DNA of 64,000 nt from Pseudolabrys sp. FHR47. GTDB taxonomy: Bacteria; Pseudomonadota; Alphaproteobacteria; Rhizobiales; Xanthobacteraceae. Each line of letters starts with the position of its first letter. Position 1 is the stretch's first letter. The stretch covers positions 372,001 to 436,000 of the forward strand of contig NZ_CP039740.1 of NCBI RefSeq assembly GCF_005153485.1, in the 5' to 3' direction. The notes below the pieces were generated by a model. The model was not told the DNA's origin. It made no database searches and saw only the letters and a list, made by a program, of their open reading frames with translations. The translations under genes were made by a program, and so were the position numbers. Of the stretch, positions 17,086-25,901 are shown piece after piece.

Positions 17086-19230
17086 ATGGAACGTTCGTTT
17101 AAGAAAGAAGTCGAAGCGCTCAAGCTTGGCGACGGCGACACCTTCCACGGCGAGGGCATTCTCGCCGTCACCAAGGCGCTGCTGCAATCCGGCGTATCCT
17201 ATGTCGGCGGCTACCAGGGTGCGCCGGTGTCGCATCTGCTCGATGTGCTGGTCGACGCCGAGGGCATTATGGCCGATCTCGGCGTGCATCTTGAAACCTG
17301 CTCGAACGAAGCCAGCGCCGCCGCCATGCTGGGAGCGTCGATCAACTACCCGCTGCGCGGCGCGGTGACCTGGAAGTCGATCGTCGGCACCAATGTCGCC
17401 GCGGACGCTTTGTCAAATCTGTCGTCGCCGGGCGTCATCGGCGGCGCCATGATCATCCTCGGTGAGGACTATGGCGAGGGCGCCAGCGTCATCCAGGAAC
17501 GCTCTTACGCTTACGCATTGAAGTCGTCGATGTGGCTGCTTGACCCGCGGCCCGATCTGCCGACCATCGTGCGCATGGTGGAGAAGGGCTTCGAGCTGTC
17601 GGAAGCGAGCCACGCGCCGGTGATGCTTGATCTGCGCATCCGCGCCTGCCACGTCACCGGGCAATTCGACGCCAAGGACAATCGCAAGGGTGAGGTGTCA
17701 GGCCTCAACCGCCTGCACGGTCCACCGCGCTTCAACTATGCGCGGCTGGCGCATCCGCCGGTGATCTACGCCCAGGAGAAACTGAAGGTCGAGCAGCGGC
17801 TGCCGGCGGCACGCGCCTTCATCCGCGAGCACAAGCTCAACCAAACGATCGATGGCGACCTGGCCGATATCGGCATCATCGCCATGGGCGGGCTGACCAA
17901 CAGCGTGCTGCGCGGGTTGGAGCGGCTCGGTCTCGCCGATGTGTTCGGCGCCTCACGCGTGCCGCTTCAGGTGCTCAATGTCGCCTATCCGCTTGTGCCG
18001 GAGGAAATCCGCGAATTCTGCGTCAGCAAGCGTGCCGTCCTGGTGGTCGAGGAAGGGCATCCCGATTACATCGAGCAGGCGGTCAATGTCGAATTACGCC
18101 GCGCCGACATACAGACCAAGGTCTACGGCAAGGGGCTGTTGCCGCAAGGCGGAGAGTACACGTCCGAAGTGCTGCTCGGCGGGCTGGCCGGCTTCCTGCA
18201 AGCGACGCGACCGAACGGTGTCGACGCCGATGCGCTGGCAGAGAAGGGCCGCGGTATCGTTGCGCGCAAAGCAGCGACCGCGCAGGCGATCGGCACTGCG
18301 TTGCCAGTGCGGCCGCCGACCTTCTGCACCGGCTGTCCGGAACGCCCAGTGTTCTCAGCGATCAAGCTGATGCAGCGCGAGATCGGGCCGACCCATATTT
18401 CGGCGGACATCGGCTGCCATGCCTTCGCGACCTTCCAGCCATTCTCGTTTGGCAATTCGATCCTCGGCTATGGCATGTCGCTCGCCAGTGCCGCCGCGGT
18501 CGGTCCTAATATGGATCGCCGGCCGATCGCCATCATGGGTGACGGCGGCTTCTGGCATAACGGACTGATCACTGGCGTCGCCTCGAACCTGTTCAATAAG
18601 GGCGATGGCGTGCTGGTCGTCATGCAAAACGGCTACACCTCGGCGACCGGCCTGCAATACATGCCGTCGAGCAAATCGAGCCGCTCCGGCACGCCGCCCG
18701 GCATGGATATCGAGCGGACCTTGCGCTCAATGGGCGTGACATGGATGCGCAAAGTGCGCACCTACAGCGTGGCCAAGATGGCGGCGACGCTGAAGGACGC
18801 GATGAAGAGCGCCGAGCACGGGCTGAAGGTCATCATTGCCGACGGCGAATGCCAGCTGGCGCGGCAGCGTCGCGTCCGCGCCGAGGACGCCGTGAAGCTC
18901 GAGCGCGGCGAGCGCGTCACCCGCACGCGCTACGGCGTCGATGACGCCATCTGCACCGGCGACCATTCCTGCATTCGTCTGTCCGGTTGTCCGTCGCTGA
19001 CGGTGAAGCCATCGCCCGATCCGCTGCGCACCGATCCGGTGGCGAGCGTCATCGACAGTTGCGTTGGCTGCGGCCTGTGCGGCGAGGTCGCGCACGCCGC
19101 GGTGCTGTGCCCGTCGTTCTATCGCGCCGAGATCGTGCGCAACGCTACCTGGTGGGATCGAACTCTGTTCAAGATCCGGCAGACGGTCATCGGCTGGCTC
19201 GGCGGCTATAACGGTGCTGTCGCAACATGA
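17086..19230 (+). CDS. iorA: Indolepyruvate ferredoxin oxidoreductase, alpha subunit
   Basis: Thiamine diphosphate enzyme that oxidatively decarboxylates arylpyruvates (indole-, phenyl-, 4-hydroxyphenylpyruvate) to arylacetyl-CoA with ferredoxin as acceptor. 714 residues. The N-terminal pyrimidine-binding part includes GGYQGAPVSHLLD; the cofactor part has FCTGCPERP (413-421), DIGCHAFATF and the ThDP/Mg motif GDGGFWHNG...NGYTSATG (486-522). Seven C-terminal cysteines (C623, 629, 635, 659, 662, 665, 675) form the ferredoxin-like iron-sulfur region. GGGAGG precedes the ATG. Next to hpa it could supply arylacetates from tyrosine catabolism. Confidence 0.87.
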   Translation: MERSFKKEVEALKLGDGDTFHGEGILAVTKALLQSGVSYVGGYQGAPVSHLLDVLVDAEGIMADLGVHLETCSNEASAAAMLGASINYPLRGAVTWKSIVGTNVAADALSNLSSPGVIGGAMIILGEDYGEGASVIQERSYAYALKSSMWLLDPRPDLPTIVRMVEKGFELSEASHAPVMLDLRIRACHVTGQFDAKDNRKGEVSGLNRLHGPPRFNYARLAHPPVIYAQEKLKVEQRLPAARAFIREHKLNQTIDGDLADIGIIAMGGLTNSVLRGLERLGLADVFGASRVPLQVLNVAYPLVPEEIREFCVSKRAVLVVEEGHPDYIEQAVNVELRRADIQTKVYGKGLLPQGGEYTSEVLLGGLAGFLQATRPNGVDADALAEKGRGIVARKAATAQAIGTALPVRPPTFCTGCPERPVFSAIKLMQREIGPTHISADIGCHAFATFQPFSFGNSILGYGMSLASAAAVGPNMDRRPIAIMGDGGFWHNGLITGVASNLFNKGDGVLVVMQNGYTSATGLQYMPSSKSSRSGTPPGMDIERTLRSMGVTWMRKVRTYSVAKMAATLKDAMKSAEHGLKVIIADGECQLARQRRVRAEDAVKLERGERVTRTRYGVDDAICTGDHSCIRLSGCPSLTVKPSPDPLRTDPVASVIDSCVGCGLCGEVAHAAVLCPSFYRAEIVRNATWWDRTLFKIRQTVIGWLGGYNGAVAT

Positions 19231-20744
19231 GTGCAACGCGTCCCATGACCCTGCTGATCGCCGCGCTCGGCGGCGAAGGCGGCGGTGTGCTCACCGGCTG
19301 GATCGTCAACGCCGCGGAAGCGGCCGGATTTCCGGTGCAGTCTACGTCGATCCCCGGCGTCGCGCAGCGTACCGGCGCGACCACCTATTACATCGAGATT
19401 TTCCCTGAGCCCGCGACGGCTCTGAATGGCAAGCGTCCGGTGCTGGCGCTGACGCCGGGCATCGGCGACATCGATGTCGTGGTGGCGAGCGAGCTGCTCG
19501 AAGCCGGCCGGACGGTCATGAACGGCTTCGTCACGCCGGATCGCACCCATGTCATCGCTTCGCTCAGCCGGTTTTTCACCATGGACGAAAAGACCGCCAT
19601 GGGTGATGGCCGTTATGACGACGATAAACTGATCAAGCTGATCAGGGATCAGTCGCGCGATGCGGTCATGTTCGACATGACGCGGCTGGCGAACGAGAGC
19701 GGTGCGATGGTCAATGCCGTGATGCTCGGTGCCATCGCCGGTTCCGGCCGGCTGCCGATCAGCGTCGAGCAATTCCTGGCGGCGATCGGCGGCGGCGGCA
19801 AGGGCGGCGAAGCCAATCGGCGCGGCTTCCAGGCCGGGCTCCTCGCCACGCAGGCGCAAGCCGTACCCGGCGAAGCTGCCGTCAAGAAGGTCGCCGCGCC
19901 GACCTTGGCGTCGCTGGAGCAACAGGCCGCATCGGCCTATCCCGGCATCGCACAACCGATCGTCATCGAAGGCGTTCGCCGTCTCGTGCCGTATCAAAGT
20001 GTCGCCTATGCCCAGCTTTATCTCGATCGCCTGAAACCCATCGCCGAGGCCGATCGACAGAGCGGTGCGCAAGGGGCGTTGCTCAAGGAGGTGGCGCGGC
20101 ATCTCGCCGTGCGCATGTCCTATGAGGACGTGGTGCGCGTCGCCCAGGAGAAGATTTCGCCCGAACGCATGACCCGCATCGCGCGCGAGGAATTGCGCGC
20201 CAAGGGCGAGCCCTATTCGGTGCATGACTTCCTCAAGCCCGGCATCGAGGAACTGTGCCAGTTGCTGCCGCCGTTCATCGCCCGGCCGATCTTGAGATTG
20301 GCGGAGCGTAAGGGTTGGCTCGGCCGCGTTCATTTCGGCATGGAGATCAATTCAACCTCGGTGAGCGGCTATCTGCGTTTCCTCATGCTGGCGAAATTGC
20401 GCGCGATCAGACCCTATGGCTATCGCTACGTCGAGGAGCAGGCGCAGATCGAATCTTGGCTCGGCTTGATCGCGGAGGCGGCGCAACATTCTTCGACGCT
20501 GGCGCTTGAGATCGCCGAATGCGCGCGGCTGATCAAGGGCTATGGCGACACGCACGCGCGCGGGCTGTCAAACTACGGCAGGATCGAAGCGGGCCTGATC
20601 CGGCCGGCAATCGCCGGCCAGATGCCGGTTGATCGCGCCATCGATGCCATCGCTTCGGCGCGCACGGCGGCCTTGGTCGATCCGGATGGCGAAAGCCTGG
20701 CGAAGTGCCTGCTCGACAGTGGTGCGATTGCCGAGGCGGCTTGA
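19227..20744 (+). CDS. iorB: Indolepyruvate oxidoreductase beta subunit, long form
   Basis: Gamma/beta partner of the arylpyruvate oxidoreductase. Residues about 1-200 are the IorB-like domain (AALGGEGGGVLTGWIVNAAE, STSIPGVAQRTGATTYYIE). The protein continues to 505 residues, against roughly 200 for archaeal IorB. The C-terminal 300 residues are mainly helical (VKKVAAPTLASLEQQAASAYPG, VAVRMSYEDVVRVAQEKI) and match the extra domain I associate with alphaproteobacterial long forms (DUF6537-type); its role is unknown. The ATG overlaps the iorA stop by 4 bases, so the subunits are coupled. Confidence 0.82.
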   Translation: MSATRPMTLLIAALGGEGGGVLTGWIVNAAEAAGFPVQSTSIPGVAQRTGATTYYIEIFPEPATALNGKRPVLALTPGIGDIDVVVASELLEAGRTVMNGFVTPDRTHVIASLSRFFTMDEKTAMGDGRYDDDKLIKLIRDQSRDAVMFDMTRLANESGAMVNAVMLGAIAGSGRLPISVEQFLAAIGGGGKGGEANRRGFQAGLLATQAQAVPGEAAVKKVAAPTLASLEQQAASAYPGIAQPIVIEGVRRLVPYQSVAYAQLYLDRLKPIAEADRQSGAQGALLKEVARHLAVRMSYEDVVRVAQEKISPERMTRIAREELRAKGEPYSVHDFLKPGIEELCQLLPPFIARPILRLAERKGWLGRVHFGMEINSTSVSGYLRFLMLAKLRAIRPYGYRYVEEQAQIESWLGLIAEAAQHSSTLALEIAECARLIKGYGDTHARGLSNYGRIEAGLIRPAIAGQMPVDRAIDAIASARTAALVDPDGESLAKCLLDSGAIAEAA

Positions 20745-20767
20745 GGTGGATGTTCGGTCGGTGTCTG

Positions 20768-21235
20768 CTATTTGACCGCGATGTATTTGGTCGGAATCGC
20801 CGTGGTGTATTTCATTTCCTCCATCGCAATGGCTGAACTGACATCGGAGAATTCGAGCTTGCCGATCATGCGTTGGTAGACGAGGTCGTAGGTCTCGATA
20901 TCCGGCACCACGATGCGCAGTTGATAGTCGGCGTCTCCCGTCAGCCGCCAGGCTTCGACGATTTCCGGAATGTCGGCGATCAGCTTGCGAAAGGCCTGGA
21001 GCCACTCGACGGCATGGCGCGGCGCCTTGACCGACACGAAGACGGTCATCGGCACGTTGGCCTTGCGCCGGTTCACCAAGGCGACCCGGCGCGTGATGAC
21101 GCCGTCCTCTTCCATCTTGCGGATGCGCCGCCAGCACGGCGCCGTGCTCATGCCGACCTTTTCGGCGATCGCGGCGACTTGCAGCATTGCGTCGGCCTGA
21201 AGCAGGTCGAGGATCTTCTGGTCGATCGAATCCAC
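20768..21235 (-). CDS. Lrp/AsnC-family transcriptional regulator
   Basis: Feast/famine regulator of 155 residues. The N-terminal helix-turn-helix is MDSIDQKILDLLQ...AAIAEKVGMSTAPCWRRIRKMEEDGVI, followed by the C-terminal RAM ligand-binding domain (VFVSVKAPRHAVEWLQAF, AWRLTGDADYQLRIVV). GTG start at 21233-21235. It converges with iorB, whose stop is 23 bases away, and diverges from the racemase operon. Lrp proteins sense amino acids, so aromatic amino-acid control of iorAB or the racemase operon is plausible. Confidence 0.85.
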   Translation of the reverse strand: MDSIDQKILDLLQADAMLQVAAIAEKVGMSTAPCWRRIRKMEEDGVITRRVALVNRRKANVPMTVFVSVKAPRHAVEWLQAFRKLIADIPEIVEAWRLTGDADYQLRIVVPDIETYDLVYQRMIGKLEFSDVSSAIAMEEMKYTTAIPTKYIAVK

Positions 21236-21282
21236 GGTTGCCGTCCCATTGGGCAGGGGATGAGGATTGTTTAATCATCGCA

Positions 21283-21295
21283 GTATTTGAAATAC
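21283..21295. promoter_or_regulatory. Small inverted repeat in Lrp/racemase gap
   Basis: GTATTT and AAATAC flank a single G in the AT-rich region (21236-21432) between the divergent Lrp gene and the racemase operon. It could be an Lrp-family half-site pair; Lrp sites are degenerate, so this is tentative. The rest of the gap is A/T-rich and should hold both promoters. Confidence 0.35.
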
Positions 21296-21432
21296 GGTAT
21301 CAATATTTTTCAAAACTAGGCAAAAAATTATCCCAATTCTGGGAGAAATCCATAAAAAACAGTCAGTTCGTATCGCGCCCAGTCCGTTAGCCTGTCTCGA
21401 CCATCGACGCATCACTGCAAGCGAGACGAGAT

Positions 21433-22155
21433 ATGAGAACCATTGGCCTTCTGGGCGGCATGAGCTGGGAAAGCACCGCCGTCTATTACCGTCGCATCAA
21501 CGAGCAGGTGCGCAACCGGCTGGGCGGGCTGCATTCGGCCGAGGTGCTGATGCGGTCGGTCAATTTCGAGGCCATTGTCGGCATGCAGAAGGCCAACGAA
21601 TGGGACGCGGCAGGGGCTACGCTTTCGGCGCTCGCCCGCAGCCTTGAGCGCGGCGGCGCCGCCTGCGTCCTCATCTGCACCAATACGATGCATAAACTTG
21701 CCGATACAATTCAGAGCGCGGTCTCAGTTCCGGTCATCCATATCGCCGACACGACCGCGGAGGCTGTAAAGGCGACGCCGGCCCGGCGTCCGCTTCTTCT
21801 CGCCACACGCTATACGATGGAACAGGATTTCTACCTGTCGCGTCTCCGGGAGAAGCATGGTCTCGATCTCATCATTCCGGGCGCCGACGACCGAACCACC
21901 GTGCATGAGATCATTTTCGGCGAGCTTTGCCAGGGCGTGATCCGCGAACAATCCCGTCAGCGCTATCTCGACATTGTCGCCCGCGCGCGCGACAACGGTG
22001 CCGACAGTGTTATTCTTGGCTGCACCGAAATTGGCCTCTTGATCAGCCCCGATATGATGGACATCCCTGCGTTCGACTCAACACTGATCCACGCTGACGC
22101 GGCTGTTGAATTTTCGATGGCTGGTGATAATGCGCCCCGGAAAAACGCCGCCTGA
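21433..22155 (+). CDS. Aspartate/glutamate racemase family protein
   Basis: Cofactor-independent racemase of the Asp/Glu family, 240 residues. Start block RTIGLLGGMSWESTAVYYRRIN is diagnostic. The two catalytic cysteines appear in CTNTMHKLAD and LGCTEIGLLI, one at each side of the active site. It opens an operon with a DapA-like lyase, an SDR and a Bug-type binding protein, so the substrate may be an unusual amino acid or hydroxy acid and not cell-wall glutamate. Cytoplasmic. Confidence 0.85.
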   Translation: MRTIGLLGGMSWESTAVYYRRINEQVRNRLGGLHSAEVLMRSVNFEAIVGMQKANEWDAAGATLSALARSLERGGAACVLICTNTMHKLADTIQSAVSVPVIHIADTTAEAVKATPARRPLLLATRYTMEQDFYLSRLREKHGLDLIIPGADDRTTVHEIIFGELCQGVIREQSRQRYLDIVARARDNGADSVILGCTEIGLLISPDMMDIPAFDSTLIHADAAVEFSMAGDNAPRKNAA

Positions 22156-22193
22156 CACCAGAGCTTTGCACCGATCCCCGACGGAGACCTGAA

Positions 22194-23132
22194 ATGACCA
22201 AGAAGCTGATGACCGGCTCTTTCGTTGCCCTCATTACGCCGTTCAACAAGGACGGCACCGTGGACTTCGCGGCCTTCCGCACGTTGCTCAAATTCCACGA
22301 AGACAACGGCTCGTCGGCCGTTCTGATCATGGGTTCGACCGGCGAGACCTCGATGCTATCGCCGGAGGAAAAGAAGAAGATCATCGTCGAGTGCGCCAAG
22401 ATGAAGACGGCAAAGATGCCGATTTTCTTCGGCTGCACCGGCAACAATACCGACTCCACCATCGCCAATGTGAAGTTCGCTAAGGACAACGGTGCCGATG
22501 GCGCCATTCTGGCAGCGCCGGCCTATATCTGCGCGCCGGAAGCCGACATCGAAGGCTTCTTCCTCGATATCGCCGACGCGACCGACCTGCCGCTCGGCAT
22601 CTACAACAACCCGCCGCGCGTGAAGAGCGATTTGCACTGGGACAACCTGATCCGCATCTTCAAGCATCCGAACTATGTCGTGCACAAGGAATCGACGGGT
22701 CGAGTCGGCCAGGTCGCCCAGGTGCTGGCCGCCAAGACCGGTATCTCCGTGATGTGCTGTGACAGCCCCAATCTTGGCCTGGTCGTGCCGACCATGAGCC
22801 TCGGTGGCCACGGCACCGCGAACATGACCGGCAATATCGCGCCGGGCGAACTCGCGACCATTTCGACCCCGTGGAAGAGCTACGCGGAAGCCGAAGGCTT
22901 CAAGAATGCCTATCTCGGCTTGCTGCCGCTCCTCCACTACACCTATTCGGCGATCAACCCGGTGGCGGTGAAGTCGCTGATGAAGGCGCTCGGCATGCCG
23001 GCCGGCGATCTGCGCAAGCCGCTCACCAACCTCGAAGGCGAGGCTTTGGCGAAGGGCGTGCGCATCGTGCAGGAACTCGGCCTCGACAAGAAGTACGGCT
23101 ACAATATCAAGCCGCTGTCGGCCGCCGCCTGA
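22194..23132 (+). CDS. Dihydrodipicolinate synthase (DapA) family lyase
   Basis: Class I aldolase/lyase with a TIM barrel, 312 residues. The carboxylate-binding loop MGSTGETSMLSPEEKKK, the proton-relay Tyr in IYNNPPR and the Schiff-base Lys in VVHKESTG are present. It could be the lysine-pathway DapA, but the setting (racemase, SDR, uptake protein) points to a catabolic pyruvate-forming lyase of the N-acetylneuraminate/keto-deoxy-acid type. GGAG lies upstream of the ATG. Only 10 bases separate it from the SDR gene. Confidence 0.8.
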   Translation: MTKKLMTGSFVALITPFNKDGTVDFAAFRTLLKFHEDNGSSAVLIMGSTGETSMLSPEEKKKIIVECAKMKTAKMPIFFGCTGNNTDSTIANVKFAKDNGADGAILAAPAYICAPEADIEGFFLDIADATDLPLGIYNNPPRVKSDLHWDNLIRIFKHPNYVVHKESTGRVGQVAQVLAAKTGISVMCCDSPNLGLVVPTMSLGGHGTANMTGNIAPGELATISTPWKSYAEAEGFKNAYLGLLPLLHYTYSAINPVAVKSLMKALGMPAGDLRKPLTNLEGEALAKGVRIVQELGLDKKYGYNIKPLSAAA

Positions 23133-23142
23133 GGTCGCCGAC

Positions 23143-23922
23143 GTGGACCTCGGGATTGCCGGACGCAAGGCGCTGCTGTTCGGCGCGAGCCGGGGACTGG
23201 GCAAGTCGTGCGCGATGATGCTCGCCCAGGAAGGCGTCGACGTCACGATCGTGTCGCGCACCCGCGATGTGGTCGAGCGCACCTGTGAAGAGATCGCCTC
23301 GGCTACTGGCGTCACGGCGACGCCAGTGGTCGGCGACATCACTAGCGATGCGGGACGTAAAGCAGCACTGGCCGCCTGTCCCGAGCCCGACATTCTTCTC
23401 AACAATGCCGACGGGCCGATGCCGGGGGACTTCCGGCAGTGGACACGGGAAGACTGGCTCGCCGCGCTCGATGCCATGATGCTCGGGCCGATCGAAACCA
23501 TCCGCATGACGGTCGACGGCATGATGGCGCGCCGTTTTGGCCGCATCGTCAATATGGTGTCGCGCAGCGTCAAAATTCCGCAGGCCGAGCTTGGTCTGTC
23601 GAACGGTGCGCGTTCGGGACTTGTCGGCTTTGTTGCCGGTCTCGCGCGGCAGACAGTCGAGCACAACGTCACCATCAACAATCTGCTGCCCGGTATTTTC
23701 GAGACCGATGCCCAGCGCCGCCACATCACCGGCATGCTGGAGCCGGGCGGCAAATCCTTCGACGAAATCTGGCAGGCGCGCGCTGCGGCCAATCCGGCGC
23801 GGCGTTATGGCCGGCCCGCGGAGGTCGGCGCATATTTTGCTTTCTTGTGTTCCGAACATGCCGGTTTCGTTACCGGCCAGAATCTCTTGATCGACGGTGG
23901 AAGCTACCCAGGGACCTATTAA
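23143..23922 (+). CDS. Short-chain dehydrogenase/reductase lacking canonical YxxxK
   Basis: Rossmann-fold SDR, 259 residues, GTG start. The cofactor loop GASRGLGKS (14-22), ILLNNADGP (84-92) and RIVNMVSRSVK are normal, but the active-site tetrad position reads LGLSNGARSGL (about 150-160): the usual Tyr and Lys are replaced by Leu/Ser and Arg. This matches a known SDR side group with an SNxxR motif whose chemistry is poorly defined. It lies in the racemase/lyase operon, so it may reduce or bind a related intermediate. Confidence 0.8.
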   Translation: MDLGIAGRKALLFGASRGLGKSCAMMLAQEGVDVTIVSRTRDVVERTCEEIASATGVTATPVVGDITSDAGRKAALAACPEPDILLNNADGPMPGDFRQWTREDWLAALDAMMLGPIETIRMTVDGMMARRFGRIVNMVSRSVKIPQAELGLSNGARSGLVGFVAGLARQTVEHNVTINNLLPGIFETDAQRRHITGMLEPGGKSFDEIWQARAAANPARRYGRPAEVGAYFAFLCSEHAGFVTGQNLLIDGGSYPGTY

Positions 23923-23944
23923 CCTCATCGCGAAAGGATTGCAG

Positions 23945-24919
23945 ATGAAACGCATTGGCGCCGCCTTTGTATTGGCCGCCGCTTTGGCCGGCTTGTCGAT
24001 GTCGTCGGCGATGGCCGATAAGTACCCCTCTCGAACGGTTAGCCTGGTCGTGCCTTATCCCGCCGGCGGTTCAGTCGACGGCGTGGCTCGCATTGTCGCG
24101 CAGAAAATGAGCGAAGTGACCGGCGGAAACTTTATCGTCGAAAATCGTGCCGGCGGCGCCGGTGGCATTGTCGGCGCAAGCTACGTCGTGAAGGCCGCCC
24201 CGGATGGCTACACGTTGTTGCTGACGGCCTCCATCCATGTCGTCACGCCGTTCCTGCACAAGGCCATTCCCTACAACGTCGTCACCGATTTCACGCCGGT
24301 CTCGCTGCTCGCCTCCGGTCCGCTGATCGTCAGCACCGCGCCCAATGTCGAAGCCAAGAATCTCAAGGAGTTCTTCGAGCTGGTGCGCAAGAGCCCGGAC
24401 AAATACACCTTCGCGACGTCCAGCTTTGGCTCGGCCGGCCATATGGCGATCGAATTGCTCAAGCGCGATGCCGATCTCAAGACCTTGGTGATCGCCTACA
24501 AGGGCGCTGCGCCGATGCTCAACGACTTGATGGGTGGCCAGGTTCAACTGGTGGCCGACCCGATGCTGTCGTCGCTGCCGCTCGCCCAAAGCGGCAAGAT
24601 CAAAGCCTTCGCGGTCACGAGCATGAAACGTGTCGCCATCGCGCCGGAAATTCCGACCCTAGCCGAATCCGGCGTGAAGGGCTTCGACTTCGGTTCGTGG
24701 TACGGCCTGTGGGGCCCGAAAGACATGCCCGCCGAACTGACCAAGATGCTTCAGGAGACTTTGGTGAAGGTCGTCAACGATCCTGCCGTCAAGGAGCGTC
24801 TGGCCACGCTTGGCTTCGAGGCCAAGGGATCGACATCCGCCGAGTTCGCCGACTACATCAAGAGCGAGATGACGAAATACGAAGACATCATCAAGGCGGC
24901 CGATATCAAGCCGCAGTAA
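23945..24919 (+). CDS. Bug/TctC-type periplasmic solute-binding protein
   Basis: Tripartite tricarboxylate transporter receptor of the Bug family, 324 residues, with a signal peptide ending SSAMA. Family blocks: YPSRTVSLVVPYPAGGSVDGVARIVAQKM, VENRAGGAGGIVGA, AAPDGYTLLL, FATSSFGSAGHM and KIKAFAVTS. AAAGGA precedes the ATG at 23945; an open frame from 23897 overlaps the SDR and is ignored. No TctA/TctB membrane genes accompany it, as is common for orphan Bug proteins. It probably captures the substrate of the upstream operon. Confidence 0.87.
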   Translation: MKRIGAAFVLAAALAGLSMSSAMADKYPSRTVSLVVPYPAGGSVDGVARIVAQKMSEVTGGNFIVENRAGGAGGIVGASYVVKAAPDGYTLLLTASIHVVTPFLHKAIPYNVVTDFTPVSLLASGPLIVSTAPNVEAKNLKEFFELVRKSPDKYTFATSSFGSAGHMAIELLKRDADLKTLVIAYKGAAPMLNDLMGGQVQLVADPMLSSLPLAQSGKIKAFAVTSMKRVAIAPEIPTLAESGVKGFDFGSWYGLWGPKDMPAELTKMLQETLVKVVNDPAVKERLATLGFEAKGSTSAEFADYIKSEMTKYEDIIKAADIKPQ

Positions 24920-24947
24920 AGCGCGGCGATCGGGCAAGAGCGTGTTG

Positions 24948-24977
24948 TCGGGCGTAGGTGGTAGCACCTGCGCCCGA
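24948..24977. terminator. Bidirectional stem-loop between convergent genes
   Basis: TCGGGCGTAGGTG and CACCTGCGCCCGA form a 13-bp stem with one T:G mismatch around a GTAG loop. It sits between the convergent Bug gene and the DUF3108 gene, so it could stop transcription from both sides. There is no long T-run. Confidence 0.6.
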
Positions 24978-24993
24978 TGCATTATCGAGCGTC

Positions 24994-25842
24994 TTATTTT
25001 TCCGCCGGCGCCACCGGTGGCTTCAAGGCGGTGCGGTCGATCCGCTCGGCCTCGATCTCCATCGTGCCGACGCCGGTTGGCATCTTGAGGAGGCCCGGCA
25101 GGATGATCGGCGTGCCCTCGATCGGCATGAACCAGATTTCGAGGCCGGAACGGCCGCCGACATATTTCACCAGCAGGCTGTCCGGCCGATAGCCGGCGAT
25201 GGGGTGCAGCACGACGGAACAGACCAGCGCCGGGCCGTTATAGCCGCGGCTTAGCTTGAGCTTGTCCATGCGCTTGTAGCCGAGCACAAGGTCGTAGCGG
25301 CGCTGGCCGTCGAAGATCGACAGGCTGCGATTGCATTGCCCCGGCGACAGCGATGGACTTTCCGTCGTAGCGGGAATCAGCATGGCGCTGAGGGGATCGG
25401 TGACGTTGCGCTTGTGCTCGTCGGTCACCAGCACCCGGGCGGCATTATCCGGCGGATTGTCGATACGCAGCGCTCTGACACTCCCGTTGTCGAACGTCAT
25501 CTGCAGGCCGGTGGTTTCGCCGTCGTCGACGACGTTGGAGGAGAAGAAGCTCGGCGCGGCGCGGTCGGCCGCGAAGATTCCCTGCACGGAAACGCGGCCC
25601 TCGCCATTGACCAGGATGCTCACCGCGCGGCTCGCCTTGCCGCTTGCAGAGGTCTGGTAGCTGTTCGGCCCGAGTTCGACTGTCCAAGTGATGCGGCCGA
25701 CCGGAACGCCGATCATCGAGATCGAGTACTGAATGGCCACGCGCAGTTCAGGTGGCGGTGCGGCGGCGCTCGCAGCCGGCAGCCCCGCCAACAAGGCGGC
25801 GACGGTCAGGCCCGCGATGCAAATGGCCGGACGACGGATCAT
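24994..25842 (-). CDS. DUF3108-domain exported protein
   Basis: Periplasmic or envelope protein of unknown function, about 282 residues. An N-terminal signal peptide (IRRPAICIAGLTVAALLAG, ending near ASAAA) precedes a beta-rich DUF3108 domain: YSISMIGVPVGRITWTVE near the start and LVKYVGGRSGLEIWFM...TPIILPGLLKMPTGVGTMEIEAERI at the end. The ATG at 25842 is chosen because it opens the signal peptide; the frame continues to 25905. It lies 59 bases downstream of glnD and may be co-transcribed. Confidence 0.7.
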   Translation of the reverse strand: MIRRPAICIAGLTVAALLAGLPAASAAAPPPELRVAIQYSISMIGVPVGRITWTVELGPNSYQTSASGKASRAVSILVNGEGRVSVQGIFAADRAAPSFFSSNVVDDGETTGLQMTFDNGSVRALRIDNPPDNAARVLVTDEHKRNVTDPLSAMLIPATTESPSLSPGQCNRSLSIFDGQRRYDLVLGYKRMDKLKLSRGYNGPALVCSVVLHPIAGYRPDSLLVKYVGGRSGLEIWFMPIEGTPIILPGLLKMPTGVGTMEIEAERIDRTALKPPVAPAEK

Positions 25843-25901
25843 GGCGGCGACTTCAGGCCCGCTGTTTGAATCCATGTTGCTGTACGTGGTCAGGTCGCAT
25901 G

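Noticed and set aside
22194..23132. The lysine-biosynthesis enzyme DapA
   Set aside because: Possible by family, but neighbours are catabolic and no lysine genes are adjacent, so only the family name is given.
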